Assembly: GCA_014378155.1 (NCBI GenBank)
Contig: JACMOF010000298.1
Location: 1 to 13,294, forward strand
DNA length: 13,294 nt
Direction of reading: 5' to 3'
Origin: Caulobacter sp.
GTDB lineage: Bacteria > Pseudomonadota > Alphaproteobacteria > Caulobacterales > Caulobacteraceae
Positions 1 through 8,322 of the stretch are shown here, one piece after another. Every line of letters begins with the position of its first letter. Position 1 is the stretch's first letter. The notes below the pieces were generated by a model, which searched no databases, was not told where the DNA came from, and saw only the letters and a program-made list of their open reading frames with translations. A program made the position numbers and the translations under genes.

Positions 1-355
1 CACGTCACGTACACCTGCGGTTCAGCTAGCGTGTTGAAAAGCCAGATGGTGTGATCGATCGATCCATGAGGAGAAATACTCCGATCACCGCAATGGCCTC
101 AAGAGGCCGCTACCTTGTCTGGAACTCTCATCGCGGAAACCATCTTGGCCAGTGTTCATACGCGGACACCTCAAAAGGCCGGACATATGAAAGCAAGCGA
201 TCTGATCCAAACGACTGCCTATCAACTTGCGAGGAGGGGGTCGTCCACATATGAGGTGAGCCCGTATTGGTTTGGGGTGGTCGGAACACGGGTTCACTGT
301 GTCGGCGACGCAGAGGGCCAGTGCGCCGTCGAGGAAATCTCGCCGCCGTAAAACC
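1..355. other. Left-edge region with no confident gene; several small dyads
   Basis: I see no recognisable gene in these 355 bases beyond the stop codon of HK1. The left part holds three small dyads close together: the 12-bp palindrome GATCGATCGATC (53-64), GGAG/CTCC around a five-base loop (70-82), and GGCCTC/GAGGCC around AA (95-108). None is followed by a T-run on either strand, so I do not call a terminator. A 54-codon frame (187-351, plus) has a fair AAAAGG Shine-Dalgarno-like stretch before its ATG, but its third-position GC is clearly lower than in the neighbouring genes and its product resembles nothing I know. Confidence 0.5.
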
Positions 356-3300
356 TCATTGGGTTTCAGACTCCGGCTTTGCAATGGCGTCTTCCAAACG
401 TGCTCGCCAGATCGCCAGCGCGGACCGTGCGGTCGTCAACGCCGCGCGTGCGGTTTTAAGGGCTTTTGTCGTGTCGGCTTCTGGCATGCAGCTCGCTTCG
501 AGACTCAGCGCAGCAGCCGTCAGCCGAACCATGCCCACTGTTCCAGCAGAGCCAGCGATCCGGTGGGCTTCGCAACGCAACGTTTCAACATCATCGGTCA
601 CGAGCAGCTCTAGCAACTGGTCCTGCAGCATCGCTACGAATGTGAGCGTCGCAGCACCCATGGCGGTCTCAAAGGCCGCGCAGGCCGAGAGCTCGTCGGC
701 GAGGCTGGGCTCGCTCGCCTCGGCTTGGCTCACCGCCTCTTCAGCCCCATCAAAGGCCTGTGCCAACGCCTTGGCCAGCAGGTCCGGCGAAAGCGGCTTG
801 AGCAGATGACCCTGCATGCCCGCCTCCAGGCAGGACGCGATCTGGTGGGCGCCGCCGCTGGCGGTCAAGGCCAGGATCGGCAGTTGCAGATAGCCTTCAG
901 CGCGAAGGGTCCGGGTCGCGGCGATCCCGCCCATCACCGGCATGTGGACGTCCATCAGCACGAGGTCGACCGGCTCGGCGCGAACCGCATTGATCGCGGC
1001 TTGACCGTCTTCGGCCAGGATCACCTCGCAGCCAAGCTGTTCGAGCAGCACGCGGCAGAGCTCGCGATTGATCGCGACGTCGTCCACGACGAGCACCAGC
1101 CGGCCAGGATAGAAAACCCGCGCGACGGGCTGCGCGGTTTGGATCGCGGCCTGGACGCCAACGGGTAAAGCCAGTTCCAGCCAGAAGGTCGCCCCCTCGC
1201 CTTCGTCACTGTCGCAGCCGATGGCGCCGCCCATAAGCTCGATCAGTTCGCGCGAGATCGCTAGTCCAAGGCCAGTCCCGCCGTAGGTGCGGCTGATCGT
1301 GCTGTCAGCCTGCGAGAACCGCTTGAACAGCGCCGCCTGTTTCTCGGACGAGATGCCGATGCCGTTATCACGGACCGAGATACGGACGGCTTGCCGGCCC
1401 TTGTCCATCGCGAGACACCGCACGTCGACAACGATTACTCCGACTGCGGTGAACTTGATCGCGTTCGACAGGAAGTTCAGCAGCACCTGACGCAGCCGGA
1501 ACTTGTCGCCGATCAGCACTCCGGCGTCATCGCCGGTCAAGGTCAGGCGCAGGCCCTTTTCGGCGGCGCGTGGTTCGACCATCGCCAAGGCCTCGGAAAC
1601 CAGATCGCAGACGAGGAACGGGCGCGCTTCCAGCTCGACCGCGCCGGCCTCGAGCTTGGAGAAATCGAGCAGATCGTTGATCAGGGTGTTGAGGGACTCG
1701 CCTCCCTCGCGGACGATGCCGACCCGGTGGCGATCCTCCTCGGTGAGATTGGCGCTCTCCGCCAGGAGACGGGAGAATCCAATCACGCCGGTCAGCGGCG
1801 TGCGCAGTTCGTGGCTCATATTGGCCAGGAAATCGCTCTTGGCCTGGTTGGCCGCCTCGGCCGCATCCTTGGCCGACGATAGCTGCGTGGCCATTGCGGC
1901 CAGGGATAGGCTTTGCTGCTCAAGCGCCTCCTGCGCCTCTATCCGGGCGGTCAGATCCTGCACCTGGCCGATGAAGTGGCGTACCGACCCGTCCGCTTCG
2001 CGCATGGCGCTGGCCGTCAGGCTAACCCAGACGATCTGGCCGTCCTTGCGGATATAGCGCTTGTCGATGGCGTAGCTGGTGATCTCGCCCGCCACCAGCC
2101 GCTGAAGCAGAGCAAGGTCGGCTTCCAGATCGTCGGAGTGGGTTATGGTCTGGAAATCGAGCGACAGAATCTCGGCCTCTTCATAGCCAATCAACTGACA
2201 GAAGGCCCCGTTGATCTTCACGAAACCGCCATCCGGCGCCACCAGCGCCATGCCGATCGCCGCATAGTGGAAGGACGTTTCGAAAAGCTCGAGTTGCGCT
2301 GTGCGCTCGCTAATGTCGTGCATCAGCGCCGTGAACTGCCAGCCGGCCGGGCCCTGGGTGGCGCTGATCGCCAATTCGATCGGAAAGGTCTCGCCCGACT
2401 TCCGGCGCGCCGGCACCTCGATCCGTCGATCGAGCACGACGCCGACGCCGGTCTTGAGGAAGCGCTGCATGCCTTCGGAGTGCGCGTCTTGCTGGGCTTC
2501 GGGAACGATCAGCCGCGCCAGGCTCTGCCCCACGGCCTCCTGAGCCGACCAGCCGAAGGTCACTTCGGCAAAGCGGTTCCAATCGGTCACCAGGCCAGCT
2601 TCGTCGATGGTGACGATCGCCTGATAGGCGTCAGCGATGATCCGGCCAACCCGCGCCTCGCTGGCGCGTAGATGCGCCTCAAGCGTGCGACGCTCCGCTA
2701 TGTCACGGATGACCACGACCATGGCCGAGGGCGCGCCGAGCGCGTCACGGACAAGGTGGAAGCGGCTCTCGACCCAGACCTCATGCCCATCGTGGTGCAG
2801 GGCGCGGTGCTGCAGCACCGCGTCCTCGCGTCCCGCCGCCATCGCCTGGAAGATCCCGAGTATCTCGGCGCGGTCAGCGGGATGCACGAAGGCGTGGGCC
2901 GGCAGGCCGACCATGTCTTCCCGGCTATAGCCGAGCAGCCGCTGGATCGCCGGAGAGATATAACTGCTGGAGCCGTCGAAGGCGATGCGAGTGACCACAT
3001 CGCCGATGTTTTCGGTCAATAGCTTGTAGAGGCTTTTGCTGCGGCGAATTTTTTCGATAGCCTCCTGCTGCTCGGTGACATCTTGGATGACGCCGAACAA
3101 GGCCGTCAGGCGTCCGCGCTCGTCGAGTTCGGCGGCGGAACGAACCACCGCGCGACGCATCGTTGAGTCAGGGCGCAGGATTCGGACATCGAGATCATAG
3201 CCGCTCGCCGTCGCCAGCGCGTTGGCGAAGGCCTCGCGAAGCTCGGCCTGATCCTCTAGGGGGTGAAACGACAAAAGATCGACAGCCCCTGGATCGAACC

Positions 3301-3931
3301 CAGCCGGATCCACGCCATAGAGGCGATAAACCTCATCGGACCAAGTCACCCGCCCGCCGTGGACTTCATACCGAAAGCGGCCCACGCCGGAGATAGCCTC
3401 GGCCAGTCCAAGCATGCGCTGTTGCTCGGCAAAGGCCCGCTCCAGGCGGGCGGCGTGCAATCGCTCGACAACGAGATCGGCCAAGGCGCGCAGCTGCGCA
3501 AGTTCCGCGTCGGAGGGCCTGGGCCGCGGCTTGGTGTCGATGACGCACAGGGTGCCAAGGTTATGGCCTTCGCGGTCGGTGAGGACCGCACCGGCGTAGA
3601 ATCGAATGTTCGGCGCGCCGGTGACGAGGACATTCTGCCTGAACCGAGGGTCTCGCGAGGCGTCGGGCACGACCATGATCGCCTGCGGGCCCAGTTCGAT
3701 GGCATGGGCGCAGAACGCCAGCTCGCGGGAGGTCGAACAGGGCTCAAGTCCGATGCGAGCCTTGAACCACTGCCGGTGATCATCGACTAGCGACACCAGA
3801 GCGATCGGCGCGTCGAACAGTTGCGCCGCCAGGCCCGTGATCTGGTCGAAGCCCGGTTCCGGATCGGTGTCCAGCACCCTAAAAGAGCGCAGGGCGGCGA
3901 GTCGGGCGGTTTCGGCAATCGAGGCGCTCAT
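356..3931 (-). CDS. Hybrid sensor histidine kinase, GAF-PAS4-HisKA-HATPase-REC-Hpt (HK1)
   Basis: A soluble hybrid kinase of 1191 residues that should pass phosphate His-Asp-His within one chain. Domains in order: GAF (about 25-162), four PAS domains (about 173-286, 301-415, 424-543, 550-663), a short coiled coil, HisKA with SHELRTP (His707), HATPase with the N-box [15 protein letters not shown] and GGTGLGL, a receiver (acidic Asp950/Asp951, phospho-acceptor Asp994, Thr1023, Lys1045) and a C-terminal Hpt with AHRIAGSAG (His1123). No membrane segment is visible, so the GAF and PAS domains probably sense a cytoplasmic cue (ligand, redox or light unknown). I chose the ATG at 3931 because the GAF homology starts just after it; a GTG at 3982 would add 17 residues. 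Neither start has a good Shine-Dalgarno. Every catalytic residue I looked for is present. It is divergent from the receiver gene at 4419, the likeliest partner. There is no output domain. Confidence 0.95.
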   Translation of the reverse strand: MSASIAETARLAALRSFRVLDTDPEPGFDQITGLAAQLFDAPIALVSLVDDHRQWFKARIGLEPCSTSRELAFCAHAIELGPQAIMVVPDASRDPRFRQNVLVTGAPNIRFYAGAVLTDREGHNLGTLCVIDTKPRPRPSDAELAQLRALADLVVERLHAARLERAFAEQQRMLGLAEAISGVGRFRYEVHGGRVTWSDEVYRLYGVDPAGFDPGAVDLLSFHPLEDQAELREAFANALATASGYDLDVRILRPDSTMRRAVVRSAAELDERGRLTALFGVIQDVTEQQEAIEKIRRSKSLYKLLTENIGDVVTRIAFDGSSSYISPAIQRLLGYSREDMVGLPAHAFVHPADRAEILGIFQAMAAGREDAVLQHRALHHDGHEVWVESRFHLVRDALGAPSAMVVVIRDIAERRTLEAHLRASEARVGRIIADAYQAIVTIDEAGLVTDWNRFAEVTFGWSAQEAVGQSLARLIVPEAQQDAHSEGMQRFLKTGVGVVLDRRIEVPARRKSGETFPIELAISATQGPAGWQFTALMHDISERTAQLELFETSFHYAAIGMALVAPDGGFVKINGAFCQLIGYEEAEILSLDFQTITHSDDLEADLALLQRLVAGEITSYAIDKRYIRKDGQIVWVSLTASAMREADGSVRHFIGQVQDLTARIEAQEALEQQSLSLAAMATQLSSAKDAAEAANQAKSDFLANMSHELRTPLTGVIGFSRLLAESANLTEEDRHRVGIVREGGESLNTLINDLLDFSKLEAGAVELEARPFLVCDLVSEALAMVEPRAAEKGLRLTLTGDDAGVLIGDKFRLRQVLLNFLSNAIKFTAVGVIVVDVRCLAMDKGRQAVRISVRDNGIGISSEKQAALFKRFSQADSTISRTYGGTGLGLAISRELIELMGGAIGCDSDEGEGATFWLELALPVGVQAAIQTAQPVARVFYPGRLVLVVDDVAINRELCRVLLEQLGCEVILAEDGQAAINAVRAEPVDLVLMDVHMPVMGGIAATRTLRAEGYLQLPILALTASGGAHQIASCLEAGMQGHLLKPLSPDLLAKALAQAFDGAEEAVSQAEASEPSLADELSACAAFETAMGAATLTFVAMLQDQLLELLVTDDVETLRCEAHRIAGSAGTVGMVRLTAAALSLEASCMPEADTTKALKTARAALTTARSALAIWRARLEDAIAKPESETQ

Positions 3932-4418
3932 GCGCCGGTTATGCGCCCAATGAAAACAGGCGCCCGTTAACGACGCGGTCACTACGCTGCGGCAAAACGA
4001 AGCGGCCCTACGCCTTCAAATTTGCAACCTGGCCGACATTCGCTTCCTGCGCGCCACCTTCCCGCGCCGGCGCTCCGTGGTCGCCGCCGGATCGCTTTGG
4101 GCCCCGTTCGGCGCGGTTGTCGATGCGGCAAAGCCCTAGCCCAGCGGCTGGCCGTCCCGGTCACGCTCCAAGAACCGAGCCGCCGATGATGGCTATGATA
4201 CCGGAGGCGCACGCAAGCCAACGCAAGCAAGCGCGCAACACCTCCACGTAAACAACATTGCTGGACGAGCAAAATCCAGGCGGCGCTCGCCAGACTGTGC
4301 TCTAAGAAAGGGACCGGAATCTCCGTAACGTTGTAGCGCGACTCATATCCGACCCCGTAGACTTTGGCTTGGGGACACCGGCGGCTTGACCGTTGAGCAC
4401 CGACGAAAGAGCAACGTG
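3932..4418. promoter_or_regulatory. Divergent intergenic region between HK1 and the 4419 receiver
   Basis: About 490 bases separate two divergent starts, so promoters for both are expected here, but I cannot place either with confidence. No frame in it looks coding; the 96-residue minus-strand frame ending at 3982 is Arg/Ala-rich and resembles nothing. The one regular element is the direct repeat ACGCAAGC at 4211 and again at 4221, exactly 10 bases apart, i.e. one helical turn. I found no GGAAC-N16-CGTT general-stress (EcfG/SigT-type) promoter; a GGAAT...CGTT pair near 4316-4333 has the wrong spacing. Confidence 0.4.
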
Positions 4419-4787
4419 ATGGCCGCCGTTCTGATCATCGAAGACGATCCACTGGTGCGCCAGTACGTCGAGCTCGTGCTGTCCCAACTCGGCTACAACA
4501 CCTCCTCCGTCGGCACGGGCGAGTTGGGCCTGAAGGCCCTGCAGAATTCGAAGTGGGACCTCGTCTTGCTCGACATTCAGCTGCCCGACATGACAGGCGT
4601 TGACCTACTGCGCCTGCTGCGCCGCTACCAACGGGTGAACGCCGCGGTGATGATGATGACCGCCAAGGGCGATCTCGCCACCGTCCGCGAGGCCATGGAC
4701 GCCGGCGCAGATGGCTATCTGGTCAAGCCCTTTACGCCCGACGTCCTGACCAAGCGCGTCGCGGCCATGCTCAACCCCAAGCCATAG
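4419..4787 (+). CDS. Single-domain response regulator (stand-alone REC)
   Basis: A 122-residue CheY-like receiver with nothing attached. Visible active-site residues: the acidic pair in IIEDDP (Asp9/Asp10), phospho-acceptor Asp52 in LLDIQLPDMTG, Thr81 in MMMTAKG and Lys103 in LVKPFTP. The ATG at 4419 gives the usual receiver N-terminus; a GTG lies directly upstream at 4416 and a TTG at 4386, but those only add unconserved residues. A weak GAAAG stretch precedes it. It is divergent from HK1 and convergent with the Hpt gene ending at 4888, so either kinase could be its donor: HK1 through its own Hpt domain, or HK2 through the lone Hpt protein. With no output domain it must act as a phosphate shuttle or sink, or by binding another protein. 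Confidence 0.93.
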   Translation: MAAVLIIEDDPLVRQYVELVLSQLGYNTSSVGTGELGLKALQNSKWDLVLLDIQLPDMTGVDLLRLLRRYQRVNAAVMMMTAKGDLATVREAMDAGADGYLVKPFTPDVLTKRVAAMLNPKP

Positions 4788-4793
4788 GCTTCA

Positions 4794-4817
4794 AGCGCCG
4801 GCCGCATCAGCGGCGCT
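4794..4817. terminator. Possible bidirectional terminator hairpin
   Basis: A perfect 7-bp inverted repeat, AGCGCCG (4794-4800) and CGGCGCT (4811-4817), encloses a 10-base loop. It lies just after the stop of the plus-strand receiver and between two convergent genes, where a shared terminator is expected. There is no T-run on either side, so it is not a classical intrinsic terminator. Confidence 0.35.
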
Positions 4818-4887
4818 CCGCGCCAGCGCCTCTGCGCAGCAGGTCGCCAAAGCTTTTCGGATGGATTTCAGCCACTTCCGCGATGAT

Positions 4888-5148
4888 CTAGCTTCGCGCC
4901 ACCGCCGCTAGCGCCGCCGCCAATTCAGCCAGCTCACGCTCGACGAAGCCCTTCCCCGCGTGGGCACGCTCGTCGATGCGGCCCGCTAGCGCGCCCAAGG
5001 CGTCATAGCCGAACATGCCGGCGGCTCCCGCGATGCGGTGGATGGTGCGCGGTAGATCGGACGCGGCGGGGCCCTCCTCGACCACGAGAAAATCCTCAGC
5101 GCAACGCGCGATGAACTTGGCTCGCAGGGGCGCGAGGGGATCGCTCAT
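4888..5148 (-). CDS. Stand-alone histidine phosphotransfer (Hpt) protein
   Basis: An 86-residue, single-domain Hpt protein. The phospho-histidine is His37 in the motif IHRIAGAAGMFG, followed by a helical stretch typical of the four-helix Hpt bundle. At 86 residues it is a minimal Hpt. It should carry phosphate from the receivers of HK2 to a response regulator. Its ATG overlaps the stop of the upstream receiver gene by 4 nt (ATGA, 5145-5148), which suggests translational coupling and equal expression. It is the last gene of the HK2-REC-Hpt operon. The fused Hpt of HK1 has a similar HRIAGSAG core, but the two are not obviously recent copies. Confidence 0.9.
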   Translation of the reverse strand: MSDPLAPLRAKFIARCAEDFLVVEEGPAASDLPRTIHRIAGAAGMFGYDALGALAGRIDERAHAGKGFVERELAELAAALAAVARS

Positions 5149-5528
5149 GCGCCGGCCACGATCGAGCGGACGTCGGAGGCCAGGGTCATCGGATCGAACG
5201 GCTTGGTGATCACCCCGATTGCCCCGCGGGCTATGAATGCGGCGCGCTCCTGCGGCAGGGCGCGCGCGGTGATGAAGATGGCCGGGGTCTTTTCAAGCCC
5301 CGCCACGTGACGGATCAGATCCAGGGTCGTTGGACCGTCCATGTCGGGCATCATCACATCCAGCAGGATCGCCTGGGGTCGCCACGGGTCACTGGCCAAG
5401 GCGCCCAGCGCCGCCGCCCCCGAGGAATGGGTGCGCAATTCTATCTCTGGATCGAGTTCAAAGGCGAAGGCGGCCACCTCGCGAATATCGGGCTCGTCTT
5501 CGACATACATCAGTTTCAGGCCGGTCAT
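5145..5528 (-). CDS. Single-domain response regulator, middle gene of the HK2 operon
   Basis: A 127-residue stand-alone receiver. Active-site residues: Glu10/Asp11 in MYVEDEPD, phospho-acceptor Asp57 in LLDVMMPDMDG, Thr87 in FITAR and Lys109 in ITKPFDP. It overlaps the HK2 stop by 4 nt (5525-5528) and the Hpt start by 4 nt (5145-5148), so HK2, this receiver and the Hpt are very probably translated as one coupled unit. That makes it the natural partner of HK2 and of the lone Hpt, as acceptor or as the return branch of the relay. There is no output domain. Confidence 0.94.
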   Translation of the reverse strand: MTGLKLMYVEDEPDIREVAAFAFELDPEIELRTHSSGAAALGALASDPWRPQAILLDVMMPDMDGPTTLDLIRHVAGLEKTPAIFITARALPQERAAFIARGAIGVITKPFDPMTLASDVRSIVAGA

Positions 5529-8041
5529 CGCGCTCCCTCCCCCGGCGCTCGGCTCGCCAGCAATTGAACCCGCTCGCTCAGCTCTTTCAGTGTTGACCGC
5601 GACTTGGTCAACACGGCGTCGACCGAGTCGGTCAGCTGCCCGTCGTCCAGGCTCTGGGCGGTGAACACAATGACCGGCACGGGCGGCCGCCCCTGCTTAC
5701 GAAGATCCGGCAGCAGGTCCAACCCCGAGCCGTCGCCCAGCGCCACGTCTAGAATGGCGAGCTGAGGAGAGGTATTGCGCAGGATGCGCCGAGCGCTCCT
5801 CACGCTGTCGGCGGCGATGATGTCGCAACGATCGCGCAGTGCGGTGGCGACGATCTGCCGAACGTCGGGATCGTCCTCGACGTGCAACACCAGCAAGCGG
5901 GCCAGCTCGCCGCGACGCGCATTGGCCAGGGCTGTCTTCAGGCGCTCGATATCGACGGGCTTCTGGAGCCAGTCGAGCACGTCCAGGCTCTGGGGAGAGG
6001 CGGCCTCACCCGACACGATCAGGACCGGCAAAGTGCTGGTCTCAGGTCGAGACCTCAGTCGCTTCAGCAGGTCCAGGCCGTGGCCGTCCGGCAGGCGCAG
6101 ATCCAGCAGCAGGGCGATGTAGCCGATCGGCTCACGCAGCGCCGCCTCGGCAGCCGCCAGCGTACCGACCACCGTGGCGTCGAGCCCCAGCTCGGCCGCC
6201 ATTTCCGAAAGCACCATCGCCGCGTCGGGGTCGTCTTCGCAGATCAAAATCTGTCGGCGTTCCAGTACGGGGGAGAGACCCGCGTCGAACAACGGCAGAT
6301 CCACATGGAAGGTTGCGCCCTCCCCCGGAGGCGAGTCGAAGAAGATTCGCCCGCCGTGCCGCTCGACGATCTCGCGACAGATGGCCAAGCCCAGGCCCGT
6401 TCCGCCCAGTCGCCGGGTATCGGACCCATCGGCCTGAGCGAACTTCGAGAAGATCCGCTGGCGGAAGCTTTCCGGCACGCCCGGCCCATGGTCGCGCACG
6501 CTCACGCGCGCCCGCCCGCCCTCCAGGCGGGAGATGCTCACCTCGACCGTCGCGTCCTTGGGGGAAAACTTGGCGGCGTTGGACAGCAGGTTGGTCAGAA
6601 CCTGGGCTAGGCGGTCGGCGTCCCCCCGGACGGTGAGGGCCTCGGACGCGGTCAGGACCAGCTTGACGCCAAGCTCGTCGGCCAGGCCCTGCATGGCGTC
6701 CAGCGCCCGCCGTGCCAGCTCGACGACATCCATCGCCTCCATGGCGAAGGTCATCTGGCCAGACTCGATCTTCTCGGTGTCGAGGATGTCGTTTATCAAT
6801 CGCACCAGCCGCTGGGAGTTGGCGTGGGCGATCCCCACCAGCCGTCCCGTGCGCTCGGACAGCTCGCCCCCAGCGCCCCCCGCCAGCAACCCCAGCGAGC
6901 CGGCGATCGAGGTCAGGGGCGTGCGCAATTCGTGGCTCACGGTGGAGACGAATTCGGACTTCATCTGCTCGATGCGCCGCCGCTCGCTCATGTCGCGAAC
7001 CGCAGCCACCACATAAGCGCCGCTGGCGAGATCAAATCGTCCGAGCGAGACTTCGGCCGGGAAGGTGGAGCCGTCGTTGCGCCGTGCCTGGAGCTCGCGC
7101 GTGAGGCCCTCGCGCAGATCGCGCCCGCCGCCCAGACGGTCGAGGAACAGCCGGCCATCCTCCGGAATATCGAACAACATCGAGGCGTCTCGGCCGAGCG
7201 TCTCGACCGGCCCATAGCCGAACATCCCCTGTCCGGCGCGATTAAGGCTCTCGATCGTGCCCGAGAGGTTGAAAGTCAGCAGACCGTCCTGGGCGCTGTC
7301 GAAGATCGCCGTCATCCGGGCGGCATTCAGCTCGACCTTCTCCAGAAGGCGCTGTCGCCCCCTCCCTTGCAACAGGATGAGGACGAATGCCCCAAACAAC
7401 AACGCGCCGAGGATAAGGAAGAGCGTCAGGGTCACGCGCTCGGTCGCGTGTGTCCGCTCTTCGTCGGCGATGACGCGTTCGGTCAGCGCCTGTCGCTCAG
7501 CGCTTGCCATCTGCGCCATCAGAACGCGCAGCTCGTCCATGAGCTGCTTGCCGATCCCGTTGCTAACCATCGCCTGGGCGGCGGCCGCGCCGCGCGTGTC
7601 GCGCGCGGCGATCGTCAACCGCACGCGCGCCAACTTGGCGTCGATCTTGGCTTCGATCGCGTCGAGTTCGCCAAGCTCGGCTTGATCTGCGCCCGGGGTT
7701 CCCAGATCGTCTTCCTGCAGCGCCCGCAGCCGCCGCCGTTCCTGCCCAAGGGCTTCGGCCGCGTGGTTGTAGGGCTCCAGGAACCGTTTCTGTCCGGTGA
7801 TGACATAGCCGCGCGAGCCGGTTTCCGCGTCCTGCATCAGCGAGAAGACCGTCAGCATCTGCAGCCGCTTCTCGTAGGAGTGGTTCACGGCGGCGCGCAG
7901 CTCGCGTCCCCGATCGAACTCCCGCCGGATTTCAAGCGCCACCGTCAGCAACAGGAGCGGAACGACGATCAATCCCACCACGGCGGGCAACCGCAAACCC
8001 TTGGTGACCGGCGAACGGGAAAAAGGCGGGACAAACGACAT
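5525..8041 (-). CDS. Membrane hybrid histidine kinase, CHASE3-PAS-HisKA-HATPase-REC-REC (HK2)
   Basis: An 838-residue hybrid kinase. Layout: TM1 (about 19-37), a periplasmic CHASE3-type sensor (about 48-185, with the family signature DAETGSRGYVITG), TM2 (about 202-224), PAS (about 235-353), HisKA with SHELRTP (His370), HATPase ([23 protein letters not shown]), then two receivers: REC1 (acidic Asp603/Asp604, acceptor Asp647, Ser677, Lys694) and REC2 (Asp723/Asp724, acceptor Asp765, Thr794, Lys813). All key residues are present. I chose the ATG at 8041, not the TTG at 8077, because GGGAG sits seven bases upstream of it and the protein then opens a few residues before TM1. It heads an operon with a lone receiver and a lone Hpt. 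The CHASE3 ligand is unknown. Having two C-terminal receivers is unusual for a kinase; one may gate the other or receive from a second Hpt. Confidence 0.95.
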   Translation of the reverse strand: MSFVPPFSRSPVTKGLRLPAVVGLIVVPLLLLTVALEIRREFDRGRELRAAVNHSYEKRLQMLTVFSLMQDAETGSRGYVITGQKRFLEPYNHAAEALGQERRRLRALQEDDLGTPGADQAELGELDAIEAKIDAKLARVRLTIAARDTRGAAAAQAMVSNGIGKQLMDELRVLMAQMASAERQALTERVIADEERTHATERVTLTLFLILGALLFGAFVLILLQGRGRQRLLEKVELNAARMTAIFDSAQDGLLTFNLSGTIESLNRAGQGMFGYGPVETLGRDASMLFDIPEDGRLFLDRLGGGRDLREGLTRELQARRNDGSTFPAEVSLGRFDLASGAYVVAAVRDMSERRRIEQMKSEFVSTVSHELRTPLTSIAGSLGLLAGGAGGELSERTGRLVGIAHANSQRLVRLINDILDTEKIESGQMTFAMEAMDVVELARRALDAMQGLADELGVKLVLTASEALTVRGDADRLAQVLTNLLSNAAKFSPKDATVEVSISRLEGGRARVSVRDHGPGVPESFRQRIFSKFAQADGSDTRRLGGTGLGLAICREIVERHGGRIFFDSPPGEGATFHVDLPLFDAGLSPVLERRQILICEDDPDAAMVLSEMAAELGLDATVVGTLAAAEAALREPIGYIALLLDLRLPDGHGLDLLKRLRSRPETSTLPVLIVSGEAASPQSLDVLDWLQKPVDIERLKTALANARRGELARLLVLHVEDDPDVRQIVATALRDRCDIIAADSVRSARRILRNTSPQLAILDVALGDGSGLDLLPDLRKQGRPPVPVIVFTAQSLDDGQLTDSVDAVLTKSRSTLKELSERVQLLASRAPGEGAR

Positions 8042-8119
8042 CAGCAGCTCCCAACGGCAAACGAAGCTCGGACGCAAGCGCTAAACCATTAGCCGCATGC
8101 CCATCGTCTAAGATGTCAA
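8035..8119 (-). promoter_or_regulatory. Ribosome binding site of HK2 and a candidate -35 element
   Basis: Reading the minus strand, GGGAG lies seven bases before the ATG at 8041 and fixes the HK2 start. Further upstream, at 8119-8114, there is an exact TTGACA, a possible -35 box. The best -10-like sequence (GCTAATGG) is too far away, about 20 bases on, for the usual Caulobacter housekeeping spacing, so the promoter itself stays unproven. Confidence 0.3.
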
Positions 8120-8246
8120 CGCTAACGAACCGTTGGCCCCCGGCCCCCGACGGGTCCGGTGCGCCCTGACCGATCTTTTTGGGGCTCAACCGCTATGCCG
8201 TCCTGCAAGCGCGCGCTCCTGCGACCTAGCGTCACACCCCCATTTG

Positions 8247-8274
8247 TTGCGTTCTATGCAAGCTCCGCTAGCGT
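8247..8274 (+). promoter_or_regulatory. Candidate housekeeping promoter of the 8323 receiver
   Basis: TTGCGTT (8247-8253), 13 bases, then GCTAGCGT (8267-8274) resembles the Caulobacter sigma-73 pattern TTGACGS-N10-14-GCTANAWC with mismatches. It is correctly placed about 50 bases upstream of the GTG start. The -10 part lies inside the palindrome at 8258-8281, so a regulator bound there would block it. Confidence 0.3.
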
Positions 8275-8281
8275 GGCTTGC
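8258..8281. repeat. 24-bp near-perfect palindrome, operator-like
   Basis: Outer arms GCAAGC (8258-8263) and GCTTGC (8276-8281) flank the perfect 8-bp palindrome CGCTAGCG (8266-8273); only the two dinucleotides between arm and core break the symmetry (20 of 24 bases symmetric). It lies between the divergent HK2 and receiver genes, close to the receiver start, as expected of a dimer-binding operator. It could instead be a leader hairpin. Confidence 0.45.
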
Positions 8282-8297
8282 GACGCCAGTTGTCAAA

Positions 8298-8309
8298 ACA
8301 ATCGATTGT
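8298..8309. repeat. 12-bp perfect palindrome upstream of the 8323 start
   Basis: ACAATCGATTGT is its own reverse complement. It is AT-richer than its surroundings and ends 13 bases before the GTG start, just before the GGAGG ribosome site. It may be a second operator or part of a leader structure that affects translation. Confidence 0.4.
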
Positions 8310-8322
8310 CCATGGAGGGATC

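Noticed and set aside
187..351. 54-codon plus-strand frame with an AAAAGG ribosome-like site
   Set aside because: Its third-position GC is much lower than that of neighbouring genes, the product is unrecognisable, and it ends right at the HK1 stop. Not enough to call a gene.
3982..4272. 96-codon minus-strand frame upstream of HK1
   Set aside because: Arg/Ala/Gly-rich sequence without motif; it lies in the divergent promoter region and looks like chance coding in high-GC DNA.
4316..4333. GGAAT...CGTT as a general stress response (EcfG/SigT) promoter
   Set aside because: The spacer is only about 9 bases instead of 16-17, and the -35 part lacks the final C.
6824..8092. Long plus-strand frame of 422 codons opposite HK2
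   Set aside because: It is antisense to a kinase with complete, ordered motifs, and its Gln/His/Arg-rich product looks like a high-GC shadow frame.
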